39,471 bases of DNA from Tepidiphilus olei (GTDB lineage: Bacteria; Pseudomonadota; Gammaproteobacteria; Burkholderiales; Rhodocyclaceae). Location of the stretch: NCBI RefSeq assembly GCF_006980705.1, contig NZ_SBHO01000013.1, positions 1 to 39,471 on the forward strand, given 5' to 3'. The notes under the pieces were generated by a model, which saw only the letters and a program-made list of their open reading frames with translations, did not search any database and was not told the origin of the DNA. Both the position numbers and the translations under genes were made by a program. Below, piece after piece: positions 11,501 to 18,927 of this stretch (position 1 is the first letter of the stretch; each line of letters begins with the position of its first letter).

Positions 11501-11565
11501 TGACCATCGACGATGGCGACGCGCAGTTCTTCTGGCTGCGTCGCATTGAAGAGCATGCGTTTCAT
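8521..11565 (-). CDS. rne: RNase E, degradosome endoribonuclease
   Basis: A 1014-residue single-strand-specific endoribonuclease that starts mRNA decay and matures rRNA and tRNA. The catalytic half has the family start MKRMLFNATQ, an S1 RNA-binding domain (about 38-120), a 5'-sensor region, and a DNase I-like core with the two catalytic Asp segments VAIDVNSGRATKG (near 300) and VIDFIDMDA (near 345). The zinc link is CPRCTGTG (near 400). The C-terminal half (about 510-1014) is low-complexity, rich in Pro, Ala, Glu, Arg and Ser, as expected for a disordered degradosome scaffold. It ends with VIVRLGRP and GPLVQVET, a tail I associate with betaproteobacterial homologues. AAGGA precedes the ATG. 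It is divergent from rluC across 623 bases. Confidence 0.97.
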   Translation of the reverse strand: MKRMLFNATQPEELRVAIVDGQKLIDFDIESAAHEQRKGNIYKAVITRIEPSLEAVFVDYGEDRHGFLPFKEVARTYWKSTEANGRTRVQDALSVGQELIVQVEKDERGNKGAALTTYISLAGRYLVLMPNNPRGGGVSRRIDGEERAELKALLEELDVPEGMSLIARTAAIGRTRDELQWDLDYLLKLWRAIEEAASSQSGPFLIYQESALVIRAIRDYFQPDIGEILCDTDDICEQARQFMAHVMPDFVPRVKRYQDDVPLFSRFQIEHQIETAFSRQVNLPSGGAIVIDHTEALVAIDVNSGRATKGADIEETALKTNLEAADEIARQLRLRDLGGLIVIDFIDMDAAKNQREVENRLKDAIKHDRARVQLGKISKFGLLELSRQRLRPALAETSYIPCPRCTGTGHIRSTESAALHILRLIEEEAIKENTAAVYTQVPVDVATFLLNEKRVDIARIEARHKVRIVVIPNRHMETPVHEVVRLRHDQLDAHDVALVSYELATPPAPEPNRLVDLSDKPARRQVAAVKGITPETPPPSASSPPPSVPPTPETPEVKAAPAPLVQRLKSWLRSLMGPGGNEPPKAEEPATPPAEPEASESARRPEGRRQPRTRSSDNGHRGDRPSRESSRRRAESSERPGARPASSAPQSATVSDKSSTQPRTATSPSSSGSIEAPPTTLATVHEAAESLEGAPPTTESTSEATVKRRRRSRSRRKVMGETAEAIEAAETEETGQNEADLAASDESARTDEIAPARKAATKRADATEEALPTEPAASEQKAGDLPAIVPPRLPEPTIESRRSDAYIEAATPHATVTPRADAPTTEWQADSQALRHPRDESEPTTRDAEALAPLPLAGPAPEAMQLPASHATKREHPEPTEQTPATRPTLQEAPAAPEGGEAAPPPSSSEPRAPSTSTHRESAMASTPAAPPPAPAPEMTSESLREILAAAGLQWVETDPAKLAELEPTEVIVRLGRPVVRPPKIEEGPLVQVETKRSSVESTPAVADEQPPAA

Positions 11566-12188
11566 CGTGTCCTTACTCCCGCGCTCGGGACGGACACGAA
11601 CGGGCAGTGGCCCGACGAGGGTTCGACGTCAGTGCGCAGGAGCACCGTTCCGCGGCGGCCAGGCAGGCCTCACGGAGCAAGGAGCTGCGCCGTGCATTGC
11701 GGGGGTCGTGGGGCCGGATCTCGGTGGCACCATGTCGTCGATCGTCTCTTCGGTCTCGTGCCGCTCCGCTGTCGGTGCGGCGTTGCTGCATTCCTGTTCG
11801 TGTCCGCCCAAGCCGTTCAAGTTGAGAAAAAAGTCTGTGGCCGGGCGACCCTGGTGTTCCGCTGGTGGCTTCGGCAAGGGGCATGAGACTGGAGCTCCCG
11901 GCGCGAAGCGTTCTTTCGGGACATCGCGATCAATTCGCTGCACAGCCGTATGGAGACGTTCTCCGGCGCTCGGGTGTTTGCCCATCTCGTCGAGATGGTC
12001 TGGCATCTGTGCTCCGGGCAACTTGCCTTGCGGCTGCTGGCAGCAGGTTCGTTCGCGCGCCCTTCGATTCCGGTCGGGCGGGAGCACGACGTCTTCTCGA
12101 CGGGCTCGACCGCTCGAAGTCGGTCCACTCCGGGTGGACGTTACACGACGACTCGACCGTGAATCGAAGCGATAGTATATTCGGGAAG
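11566..12188. promoter_or_regulatory. Gene-free rne/rluC divergent region with probable long rne leader
   Basis: No convincing gene is seen in these 623 bases. Near the rluC end an AT-rich patch at 12173-12181 can serve as a -10 on both strands. On the plus strand TATATT (12176-12181) has TCGACC 17 bases upstream. On the minus strand TATACT (12179-12174) has TTGCGT 16 bases upstream. If the minus promoter is used, rne mRNA has a leader of about 600 bases. It would contain stem-loops such as GTCCAC/GTGGAC (12123-12139) and CCATCTC/GAGATGG (11982-11998), and a T-run at about 11826-11831. E. coli rne also has a long structured leader through which RNase E controls its own mRNA. The layout is seen; the control is inferred. 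Confidence 0.5.
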
Positions 12189-13145
12189 ATGATGGAACGC
12201 AAAATTTCTCCCGCGGCGCAGGAGTGGTGCGTCGATGAGGCGGGCGCCGGGCAGCGCCTGGACAATTACCTCTTGCGCCACCTCAAGGGGGTGCCGAAGA
12301 GTCACGTCTATCGCATCATCCGCAGCGGCGAGGTGCGCGTCGACGGCCGTCGGGCGCAGGCGCAGACACGCCTCGAGCAGGGACAGAGGGTGCGGGTGCC
12401 GCCGGTGCGCGTGGCCGAGGCACCCGTGCGTCCGGCGATTCCCGCCGGGCCGCCGCTGCCAGTGATCCATGAGGATGAAGACTTGCTCGTCCTCGACAAG
12501 CCGGCCGGCTTGGCGGTGCATGGCGGCTCGGGCGTGTCGTTCGGGGTGATCGAACGCTTGCGCGCCGAGCGTCCGGCGGCACCGCTGCTCGAGCTGGTGC
12601 ATCGGCTCGATCGCGAAACTTCCGGTCTGCTGATGGTGGCGAAGCGCCGCTCGGCCCTGAAGGCGCTGCAGGATGCCTTGCGCGCCGGGCAGGTGCGCAA
12701 GCGCTATCTCGCCTTGGTCCACGGCCTCGTCGAGCAGCACGTGCAGCACGTGCGCGCGCCGCTCTTCAAGTACCTCACGCCGGAAGGGGAGCGGCGCGTG
12801 CGCGTCAGCTCCGAGGGGAAGGTCGCGCACAGCATCGTGCGGCGCCTGCGGCGCTGGCCGCAGGCGGGTTATACCTTGGTGGAAGTGGAACTGAAGACCG
12901 GGCGCACGCATCAGATTCGCGTGCATATGGCGCATCTGGGGCATCCCTTGGTGGGAGACGAGAAGTACGGTCGTTTCGCCGCCAACAAGGCGCTGGCGCG
13001 ATCGGGATTCGATCGCATGTTCCTGCATGCGGCTTTTCTTTCTTTCATGCATCCGCGCTCGGGGGTGCGCCTCGACCTGGAGGCGCCATTGCCGCCGGAA
13101 TTGCGGGAATTTTTGGCTGATCTGGGCCCGGGGGAGGAGGGGTGA
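12189..13145 (+). CDS. rluC: RluC, 23S rRNA pseudouridine synthase
   Basis: A 318-residue RluA-family pseudouridine synthase. E. coli RluC modifies U955, U2504 and U2580 of 23S rRNA. An N-terminal S4 domain (about 18-80) shows AGQRLDNYLLRHLKGVPKS, very like RluC. The catalytic segment HRLDRETSGLL (near 140) holds the essential Asp. LVHG and KTGRTHQIRVHMAHLGHP complete the core. Divergence from rne is the same as in E. coli. The start is uncertain: tandem ATG codons stand at 12189 and 12192 with GGGAAG immediately before. A -10-like TATATT ends at 12181, so the leader may be very short. The frame stays open far upstream but without homology. Confidence 0.95.
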   Translation: MMERKISPAAQEWCVDEAGAGQRLDNYLLRHLKGVPKSHVYRIIRSGEVRVDGRRAQAQTRLEQGQRVRVPPVRVAEAPVRPAIPAGPPLPVIHEDEDLLVLDKPAGLAVHGGSGVSFGVIERLRAERPAAPLLELVHRLDRETSGLLMVAKRRSALKALQDALRAGQVRKRYLALVHGLVEQHVQHVRAPLFKYLTPEGERRVRVSSEGKVAHSIVRRLRRWPQAGYTLVEVELKTGRTHQIRVHMAHLGHPLVGDEKYGRFAANKALARSGFDRMFLHAAFLSFMHPRSGVRLDLEAPLPPELREFLADLGPGEEG

Positions 13146-13828
13146 GCGCATTCGATCTGGTGGTATTCGATTGGGATGGAACGCTGATGGATTCGACGGC
13201 AGCCATCGTGCGGGCGATGCAGCGTGCCGCCGAGGATCTGGGCGTGCCGCCTCCGCCGGCGCAGCGGGCGCGGCAGGTGATCGGCCTGGGCTTGACCGAT
13301 GCCTTGCGTCTGGCACTGCCCGAGTTGCCGGCGCAGCGCTACCCGGAGATGGCGGCGCGCTACCGCCACCATTACTTGTCGCACGACGGCGAGCTCGAGC
13401 TCTTTCCCGGTGTCGAGGAGCTGCTTGCGCGGCTCGCGGCGGCCGGGCGCTACGTGGCGGTGGCCACCGGAAAGAGCCGGCTGGGGCTGGAGCGTGCGCT
13501 CGATCATTCGGGCTTGCGCCGCTACGTGATGGCCTCGCGCACCGCCGATGAGTGCCATTCCAAACCGCATCCACAGATGCTGCACGAGCTGCTGGCAGAG
13601 TTTGCGGTTCCGCCCGAGCGGGCGGTGATGGTCGGCGATACGACGCACGATCTGCTCATGGCCCAGGCGGCGGGAACGTCCGCCATTGGCGTGGCCTACG
13701 GGGCGCATCCGCGCGAGGCGCTCACGGCCCTGCGACCGTTGTCGGTGGTGGATTGTGCGGGCGCGCTCGCGCCGCTAGTGCTGGGCGAGAAAGCCGAAGA
13801 CGGTCGGGCGCTTGCCGAGCGTCGGTAA
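13142..13828 (+). CDS. HAD-IA family hydrolase (phosphoglycolate phosphatase-like)
   Basis: A 228-residue haloacid dehalogenase-type phosphatase. Motif I is FDWDGTLMDST (residues 8-18), whose first Asp is the nucleophile. Motif II is VATGKS, the Lys is in SKPHPQML, and motif III is VGDTTHDLLMAQAAG. The alpha-helical cap lies between motif I and about residue 85, the subtype C1/Gph-like arrangement. The substrate cannot be read from sequence. Genes like it commonly follow rluC in betaproteobacteria. The GTG start overlaps the rluC stop by four bases (GTGA), so the two are translationally coupled. Its last 54 bases overlap the convergent rsmI-like gene. Confidence 0.92.
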   Translation: MSAFDLVVFDWDGTLMDSTAAIVRAMQRAAEDLGVPPPPAQRARQVIGLGLTDALRLALPELPAQRYPEMAARYRHHYLSHDGELELFPGVEELLARLAAAGRYVAVATGKSRLGLERALDHSGLRRYVMASRTADECHSKPHPQMLHELLAEFAVPPERAVMVGDTTHDLLMAQAAGTSAIGVAYGAHPREALTALRPLSVVDCAGALAPLVLGEKAEDGRALAERR

Positions 13829-14488
13829 GGGGTCGGCGCGCCAGCGTGCGACGGGGGCGGTGCGGATCCATTGATCCGGTTGAGTGAGATGGCAGGCCAC
13901 GCACAGCAGCGTCGTCGGCGCCAGCACCCGCACCAGGGTTTCGAGCATGCGATCGTTACGGTACGGCGTTTCGATGAAGAATTGGCTTTGCTGGTGGGCG
14001 CGTGAGGCCGCTTCCAGCGCGGCGATCGCGGTGGCGCGCTCCGGCGCCGGGATCGGCAGGTAACCGTGAAAGGTGAAACGCTGGCCCTCGAGGCCGCTGC
14101 CCATGAGCGCGAGCAGGAGGGCCGAGGGACCGACGAGCGGCACCACGGCAATGCCGCGCCCGTGCGCCCGGGCGACCAGCGCCGCTCCGGGGTCGGCCAC
14201 CCCGGGGCAGCCGGCATCGGACATCAGGCCGAGATCTTCGCCCTCGAGGCAAGGCGCGAGCAGTACGTCCAGGGCGGCCGGCGTCGGCGCGTCGGGGATG
14301 CGCTGCAGCAGTAATTCGGCAATTGGCCCTGGATGTCCTAGGCGTTTGAGGGCGGCGCGGGCCGGTTTCTCGTTTTCGACGACGAAACGGCGCAGGCGCT
14401 GCACTTCGCGTAGATGTTCCGGCGGCAGCAGCGGCGGCCCTTCATCGCCCAGCGGCGTGGGGATGAGCAGCAATCGCCCGGGGGTCAC
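13775..14488 (-). CDS. Short RsmI-like SAM-dependent methyltransferase (tetrapyrrole methylase fold)
   Basis: A 237-residue protein of the RsmI/YraL group. These methylate the 2'-OH of C1402 in 16S rRNA. It begins GRLLLIPTPLGDEGP and has the SAM-site segment GLMSDAGCPGVADPGA (near 105) and VVPLVGPSALLLALMGSG. It is some 50 residues shorter than typical RsmI and its N-terminal strand differs from the usual VATPIGNLGD. It may therefore be a paralogue with another target rather than RsmI itself. The GTG start at 14488 overlaps the maf stop by four bases. It is convergent with, and overlaps, the HAD gene by 54 bases. Confidence 0.82.
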   Translation of the reverse strand: MTPGRLLLIPTPLGDEGPPLLPPEHLREVQRLRRFVVENEKPARAALKRLGHPGPIAELLLQRIPDAPTPAALDVLLAPCLEGEDLGLMSDAGCPGVADPGAALVARAHGRGIAVVPLVGPSALLLALMGSGLEGQRFTFHGYLPIPAPERATAIAALEAASRAHQQSQFFIETPYRNDRMLETLVRVLAPTTLLCVACHLTQPDQWIRTAPVARWRADPLPTLGKRPTVFGFLAQH

Positions 14489-15066
14489 GGCAGCGTCCAG
14501 CCGAGTCGGCGCAGCATCCGCGCCGTGGCGATGAGCGGCAGGCCGATGAGGGCGGTGGGGTCGCTCGATTCGATCACCTCGAGCAGGGCGATGCCGAGCC
14601 CCTCGGCCTTGGCGCTGCCGGCGCAGTCGAGCGGCCGTTCGCGCTCGACGTAGCGCACGAGTTCCGCGTCGGTGAGGTCGGCGCGAAAGCGCACCCGGGT
14701 GGGCACGAGTTCGGTCTGGGCGCGACCTTGCTCGTCGAGCACGCACACGGCGGTGGAAAATTCGACCGTCCGGCCGCGCATGCGCTGCAGTTGCGCAACG
14801 GCACGCTCCACGCTCCCCGGTTTGCCGAAACGCTCGTCGCCGAGATGGGCGACCTGGTCGCTGCCGATGACGTGGCAGGCTTCGTCGAGCGTCGCCGCGA
14901 CCGCTCGGGCCTTGGCTTCGGCCAGTCGCCGGGCCGTCCGTGCCGGGGGTTCGCCGGGCAGCGGCGTTTCATCGACTTGGGGTGCGAGGGCAGTGAAGGG
15001 CAGGCCGAACCGTTCGAGGAGCTGGCGGCGGTAGGGCGAGGTGGAAGCGAGGATGAGACGCGTCAT
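14485..15066 (-). CDS. Maf/YceF-family nucleoside triphosphate pyrophosphatase
   Basis: A 193-residue Maf protein. The opening LILASTSPYRRQLLERFGLPF is the family signature (SxR, substrate loop). VIGSDQVAHL has the catalytic Asp region, and SVERAVAQLQRMRGRTVEF and DCAGSAKAEGLG follow. The DCAGSAKAEG segment suggests the YceF subgroup, which hydrolyses m7GTP and removes modified nucleotides before they enter RNA. The start is MTRLILAST at 15066, with GGAATTTTTTTGAC-type AT-rich DNA shared with the divergent yceD promoter upstream. It overlaps the methyltransferase gene by four bases. Position next to yceD-rpmF matches many beta- and gammaproteobacteria. Confidence 0.92.
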   Translation of the reverse strand: MTRLILASTSPYRRQLLERFGLPFTALAPQVDETPLPGEPPARTARRLAEAKARAVAATLDEACHVIGSDQVAHLGDERFGKPGSVERAVAQLQRMRGRTVEFSTAVCVLDEQGRAQTELVPTRVRFRADLTDAELVRYVERERPLDCAGSAKAEGLGIALLEVIESSDPTALIGLPLIATARMLRRLGWTLP

Positions 15067-15079
15067 GGAGAGGAATTTT

Positions 15080-15108
15080 TTGACAAAAATTTCAGGAAAT
15101 CTTATCAT
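15080..15108 (+). promoter_or_regulatory. Strong sigma-70 promoter of yceD-rpmF
   Basis: TTGACA (15080-15085, perfect -35) and TATCAT (15103-15108, five of six) are 17 bases apart, inside an AT-rich gap unlike the surrounding DNA. Transcription should begin near 15115, about three bases before the yceD ATG at 15118. This is one of the best-looking promoters in the window, expected for a gene set including L32 and lipid synthesis. Confidence 0.85.
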
Positions 15109-15117
15109 TGAGAACTT

Positions 15118-15606
15118 ATGTCGCAAAACGTGACCCTGCCCGATCCGCTGGTGTTCGCACGGGATGCCGATTCGCTCTGCGGCGAGTTCGGATCCGGCGA
15201 GTTGTCGCGCCTATCCGCTTCCGTGCTCGAATTGGGGGCGGTGCGCTGGCGCGTCTCGGGGGCGTGTCTCGAAGATGGTCGCGCTGCGCTCGATGTGTCC
15301 GCTCAAGGTGTAGCCGTTTTGCGCTGCGAGCGTTGCCTGGGGCCGTTGGATTGGGCTTTTGCCGTGGCGCGGCGTTTGTCGCTCTATCGTGCCGACGAGG
15401 ACATCCCCGAGGAGGAACTCGAGGATGAATCCTGTGACGCGATCCACTTCGCAGGGGCGCTCGACGTGGCAGGGCTGGTGGAAGACGAGATTTTGCTCGA
15501 GTTGCCGGTGTTCGCGCGGCATGAAGCCTGTGAACCCCCAGGGCCATGGGAGGCGGGTGAAGCGCTTTCTCCTTTTGCGGTCTTGGCGCAACTGAAGCGC
15601 TCGTGA
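15118..15606 (+). CDS. yceD: YceD/DUF177 family protein (23S rRNA accumulation)
   Basis: A 162-residue DUF177 protein. YceD relatives are needed for normal 23S rRNA accumulation in bacteria and plastids, and the gene nearly always precedes rpmF. What is seen: VLRCERCLGPLDW near residue 62, carrying the CxxC of the family; an acidic middle; VAGLVEDEILLELPV near 120; and an end with SPFAVLAQLKRS, which matches the conserved NPFAVLAxLK tail. No Shine-Dalgarno is visible before the ATG, and the promoter leaves only a few bases of leader, so translation may be leaderless. The ATG is supported by homology (SQNVTLPDPL). Confidence 0.92.
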   Translation: MSQNVTLPDPLVFARDADSLCGEFGSGELSRLSASVLELGAVRWRVSGACLEDGRAALDVSAQGVAVLRCERCLGPLDWAFAVARRLSLYRADEDIPEEELEDESCDAIHFAGALDVAGLVEDEILLELPVFARHEACEPPGPWEAGEALSPFAVLAQLKRS

Positions 15607-15625
15607 GACAATCCTGAACTTTTTG

Positions 15626-15643
15626 GGCCGGCATCGTCCGGCC
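15626..15643 (+). repeat. Hairpin between yceD and rpmF
   Basis: GGCCGG (15626-15631), loop CATCGT, CCGGCC (15638-15643). It is a 6-base-pair all-GC stem 26 bases before the rpmF ATG, preceded rather than followed by T residues. It is therefore no plus-strand terminator. It could be an RNA-processing or stability element separating the yceD and rpmF messages. Confidence 0.5.
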
Positions 15644-15669
15644 TGTTCGAACTAGAGGAGTATCCGGTC

Positions 15670-15849
15670 ATGGCCGTTCAGCAGAACAAGAAGTCCCCTT
15701 CGAAGCGTGGGATGCACCGCGCGCACCAGGCGTTGAAGAACCCGCCGATCGCCGTCGATCCCACCACGGGGGAAGTGCATCTGCGTCATCACGTCACTCC
15801 GGGCGGCTTTTACCGCGGCCGTAAAGTGATCGACGTCGGCGGCGAATGA
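15670..15849 (+). CDS. rpmF: Ribosomal protein L32
   Basis: A 59-residue protein of the large ribosomal subunit. It begins [19 protein letters not shown], almost invariant in proteobacterial L32, and continues [18 protein letters not shown], ending with FYRGRKVID. Length matches the 57 residues of E. coli L32. A strong GAGGAG lies ten bases before the ATG. The gene sits between yceD and plsX as in E. coli, linking ribosome supply with lipid synthesis. The zinc-type CxxC pairs found in some L32 proteins are absent. Confidence 0.97.
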   Translation: MAVQQNKKSPSKRGMHRAHQALKNPPIAVDPTTGEVHLRHHVTPGGFYRGRKVIDVGGE

Positions 15850-15929
15850 TCCCATTCTCTTGCGATCGATGAGCTCGCGCGCTTCGTGCCGCCTCTCGGT
15901 GCGCGCTTGCCCGTTTATCGTGACTGATC

Positions 15930-16988
15930 ATGACAGCTTCTGAGCGCGCAAAGCCGTTCGTGCTTGCCGTGGATTGCATGGGCGGGGATCACGGACCGCA
16001 AGTCACCTTGCCGGCGATCGAGTCTTTCCTGCGCCGGCGTTCGGATGTTTCCGTGCTTGCAGTGGGGCAGCCATCCGTGCTCGAGGCAGAGGTGGGGCGC
16101 CTTCGTCGTCGATTCGGGGAGCGAATCGAGCTCGTGCCGGCTTCCCAGGTCGTCGAGATGGACGAGGCGCCCACGTCCGCCATGCGCAACAAGAAGGATT
16201 CTTCCTTGCGCGTGGCGATCGAGCAGATCAAGGCGGGCCGGGCGCAGGCGGCGGTCTCCGCGGGGAATACCGGTGCCTTGATGTCGATCGCACGCTTCGT
16301 GTTGAAGACGCTGCCCGGTATCGATCGCCCAGCCATTGCCACGGTGTTGCCGGCGCGAGGTAGTCGCGTCTGGGTGCTCGATCTCGGGGCCAACGTCGAT
16401 TGCACCGCCGAGCACTTGCGTCAATTCGGCATCATGGGGTCGTTGCTCGTGTCCGCCGTCGAGCAGGTGGAGCTTCCCCGGGTGGGGTTGCTCAACATCG
16501 GCGCCGAAGACATCAAAGGCAATCAGGTGGTGCGGGAAGCCGCGGCGCTGCTGCGTGCCACCGACCTCAATTTCGTCGGCAACGTCGAGGACATCTACTC
16601 CGGCCAGGCGGATGTGGTGGTGTGCGACGGATTCGTCGGCAACGTCGCCCTCAAGACGACCGAGGGTCTCGCGCAGATGCTCGCGCTCATCCTGCGCGAG
16701 GAATTCAACCGCAGTCTGCTGACTCGCCTCATGGGGCTGGCGGCCTATCCGGTGCTCAAACGATTCAAAAATCGCGTCGATCCGCGCCGCTACAACGGCG
16801 CGGTGTTGGTGGGATTGCGCGGGGTCGTGGTGAAGAGCCACGGCGGGGCCGATGCCTATGCCTTCGGTCAGGCTCTGGATCGGGCGGCCGAGGCGGCGGC
16901 GCATCGCCTGGTCGAGCGCATCGAACGAAAAATGGCGGGGGCGTGGCCACGGGCCGCCTCGCCCGTCACCGAGGTGGCATCGTCATGA
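15930..16988 (+). CDS. plsX: PlsX, phosphate acyltransferase
   Basis: A 352-residue peripheral membrane enzyme converting acyl-ACP to acyl-phosphate, the acyl donor used by PlsY in phospholipid synthesis. Motifs: [10 protein letters not shown] near the N-terminus, [11 protein letters not shown] near 110, [14 protein letters not shown] near 150, [12 protein letters not shown] near 190, and [17 protein letters not shown] near 230. The length is normal. No good Shine-Dalgarno precedes the ATG; the 80 bases after rpmF hold an imperfect GC hairpin but no clear terminator. The stop overlaps fabH by four bases (ATGA), so the two are coupled. Confidence 0.96.
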   Translation: MTASERAKPFVLAVDCMGGDHGPQVTLPAIESFLRRRSDVSVLAVGQPSVLEAEVGRLRRRFGERIELVPASQVVEMDEAPTSAMRNKKDSSLRVAIEQIKAGRAQAAVSAGNTGALMSIARFVLKTLPGIDRPAIATVLPARGSRVWVLDLGANVDCTAEHLRQFGIMGSLLVSAVEQVELPRVGLLNIGAEDIKGNQVVREAAALLRATDLNFVGNVEDIYSGQADVVVCDGFVGNVALKTTEGLAQMLALILREEFNRSLLTRLMGLAAYPVLKRFKNRVDPRRYNGAVLVGLRGVVVKSHGGADAYAFGQALDRAAEAAAHRLVERIERKMAGAWPRAASPVTEVASS

Positions 16989-17950
16989 GATTTTCCCGCA
17001 TCATCGGCACGGGTAGCCATCTGCCCGGAGTTCCCATCACCAACGACGATCTGGTCGCGCGCGGCATCGACACGTCGGATGAATGGATTCGCACCCGCAC
17101 CGGCATTGCCGCGCGGCATTTCGCCGCCGAGGGGGAGATGGCGAGCGACCTTGCCCTCATCGCCGCACGGCATGCCCTGGAGCGGGCCGATTGTCGGCCC
17201 GACGACATCGACCTCCTCGTACTCGCCACCTCCACGCCGGATTACGTTTTCCCCAGTACGGCCACTCTCCTGCAGGCCAAGCTGGGCATGACCAATCGGG
17301 CGCCTGCGTTCGACGTCCAGGCGGTGTGCAGCGGTTTCGTCTATGCGCTGGCGCTCGCCGACAAGTTCCTGCGCCTGGGGGAGGCACGCCGCGCGCTGGT
17401 GGTCGGCGCCGAAGTCTTCTCTCGCATCCTCGACTGGAACGATCGCTCCACTTGTGTGCTTTTCGGCGACGGGGCCGGCGCCATCGTGCTCGAAGCCGAT
17501 GAACTGCCGGGCATCCTCGCCACCCGACTGCACGCCGACGGGCGACATCACGCCGAGTTGTGGGTGCCGGGGCAGGTGGGCGCGGGTAAAGTGCAAGGAG
17601 ATCCCTTCGTGCGCATGGAAGGGCAGGCGGTGTTCAAATTCGCCGTCCAGGTGCTCGCCGAAGTGGCGCACGAAGTGCTCGATCTGGCCAAACTGCCAGT
17701 CGAATCGCTCGATTGGCTGATCCCTCACCAGGCCAACGTCCGCATCCTGCAAGCCACGGCCAAGCGCCTGGGGCTGCCACCCGAGCGAGTCATCAGCACG
17801 GTGGATCGGCACGGCAATACGTCGGCGGCTTCCATTCCATTGGCGCTCGACGTCGGCATCGCCGAGGGCAAGGTTCGTCCAGGGCAGACGCTTTTGCTCG
17901 AGGGCATCGGCGGCGGTTTCACCTGGGGTGCGGCGCTGCTGCGCTATTGA
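16985..17950 (+). CDS. fabH: FabH, beta-ketoacyl-ACP synthase III
   Basis: A 321-residue enzyme that starts fatty-acid chains by joining acetyl-CoA to malonyl-ACP. The thiolase-fold triad is complete: Cys in VCSGF (about 114), His in IPHQAN (about 248) and Asn in HGNTSAAS (about 278). The active-site tunnel segment WIRTRTGI and the C-terminal [10 protein letters not shown] are also present. The ATG at 16985 overlaps the plsX stop, and fabD follows 14 bases later, so plsX-fabH-fabD are one translational unit. Confidence 0.97.
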   Translation: MRFSRIIGTGSHLPGVPITNDDLVARGIDTSDEWIRTRTGIAARHFAAEGEMASDLALIAARHALERADCRPDDIDLLVLATSTPDYVFPSTATLLQAKLGMTNRAPAFDVQAVCSGFVYALALADKFLRLGEARRALVVGAEVFSRILDWNDRSTCVLFGDGAGAIVLEADELPGILATRLHADGRHHAELWVPGQVGAGKVQGDPFVRMEGQAVFKFAVQVLAEVAHEVLDLAKLPVESLDWLIPHQANVRILQATAKRLGLPPERVISTVDRHGNTSAASIPLALDVGIAEGKVRPGQTLLLEGIGGGFTWGAALLRY

Positions 17951-17964
17951 GGAGACGGAGGATC

Positions 17965-18909
17965 ATGCGTTTCATGTTCGTGTTTCCCGGTCAGGGGTCG
18001 CAGTCCGTCGGCATGATGGCCCCTTATGAGGGGCTGCCGGCCATCCGTGAGACCTTTGCCGAGGCGAGCGACATCCTCGGCGAGGATCTCTGGGAGATGG
18101 CCCTGTCAGGCCCGGCCGAACGGCTCGCCCTCACGGTCAATACCCAGCCGCTGATGCTCACGGCCGGTGTGGCCGTGTGGCGCGCCTGGCGCGCCCTGGG
18201 TGGCCCCGAACCGGCGCTCCTTGCGGGACACAGCCTGGGAGAATATACGGCATTGGTGGCCGCGGAGAGTCTGTCGTTTGTCGACGCGCTGCCGTTGGTG
18301 CGATTGCGCGCCCAGGCGATGCAGGAAGCGGTTCCGGCCGGCGTCGGCGCCATGGCTGCGGTGATGGGGCTCGACGTGGCGGCGCTGGAATCCGTCTGTC
18401 GCCAGGCCGCTGCCGAGACGGGGGGCATCGTCGCCCCGGCCAATCTCAATGCTCCGGGGCAGATCGTCATCGCCGGGCACAAGGAGGCGGTCGAACGCGC
18501 TGCGGCGCTCGCCAAAGAAGCCGGAGCCAAGCGCGCCGTGCCGCTGCCGGTGAGCGCCCCTTTTCACTGCGAACTGATGAAACCGGCCGCCGAGCGGCTT
18601 GCCGAGCGCCTCGCCGGCATCGCGCTGCGCCCGCCGCGTATTCCCGTGCTGCACAACGTCGATGTCGCCGAACACCGCGACCCGGAGGAGATTCGCCGTG
18701 CCCTCGTCGAGCAGGCCTGGCGCCCCGTGCGCTGGATCGAGACGATCGAAGAGGCGGCGCATCGCGGCATCACGCACGTCCATGAATGCGGGCCCGGCAA
18801 GGTGCTCGCCGCGCTCACCAAGCGCATCGTCAAGGACCTCGAGGGTGGGGCGCTCGCCGACGCGGCGACCCTGCATGCGGCGCTCGAGGCGCTCGGCATC
18901 AAGGGCTGA
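17965..18909 (+). CDS. fabD: FabD, malonyl-CoA:ACP transacylase
   Basis: A 314-residue enzyme that transfers malonyl from CoA to ACP. It begins MRFMFVFPGQGSQSVGMM. The nucleophile Ser is in AGHSLGEYTAL (about residue 90), the catalytic His in APFHCELM (about 201), and VHECGPGKVL lies near the end. The length agrees with the family. GGAGACGGAGG supplies a ribosome binding site just before the ATG. Spacing to fabH is 14 bases and to fabG 18 bases. Confidence 0.97.
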   Translation: MRFMFVFPGQGSQSVGMMAPYEGLPAIRETFAEASDILGEDLWEMALSGPAERLALTVNTQPLMLTAGVAVWRAWRALGGPEPALLAGHSLGEYTALVAAESLSFVDALPLVRLRAQAMQEAVPAGVGAMAAVMGLDVAALESVCRQAAAETGGIVAPANLNAPGQIVIAGHKEAVERAAALAKEAGAKRAVPLPVSAPFHCELMKPAAERLAERLAGIALRPPRIPVLHNVDVAEHRDPEEIRRALVEQAWRPVRWIETIEEAAHRGITHVHECGPGKVLAALTKRIVKDLEGGALADAATLHAALEALGIKG

Positions 18910-18927
18910 CAAGGAAGAGGGGAAGAC

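Noticed and set aside
11573-12128. Several short frames on both strands in the rne/rluC gap
   Set aside because: They overlap each other, have Arg/Pro/Ser-biased translations, lack ribosome sites and show no recognisable family; the region fits a leader better.
11865-12188. In-frame upstream extension of rluC
   Set aside because: The frame is open by chance. The RluC family begins close to the tandem ATG at 12189, and the upstream translation has no homology and contains the proposed promoters.
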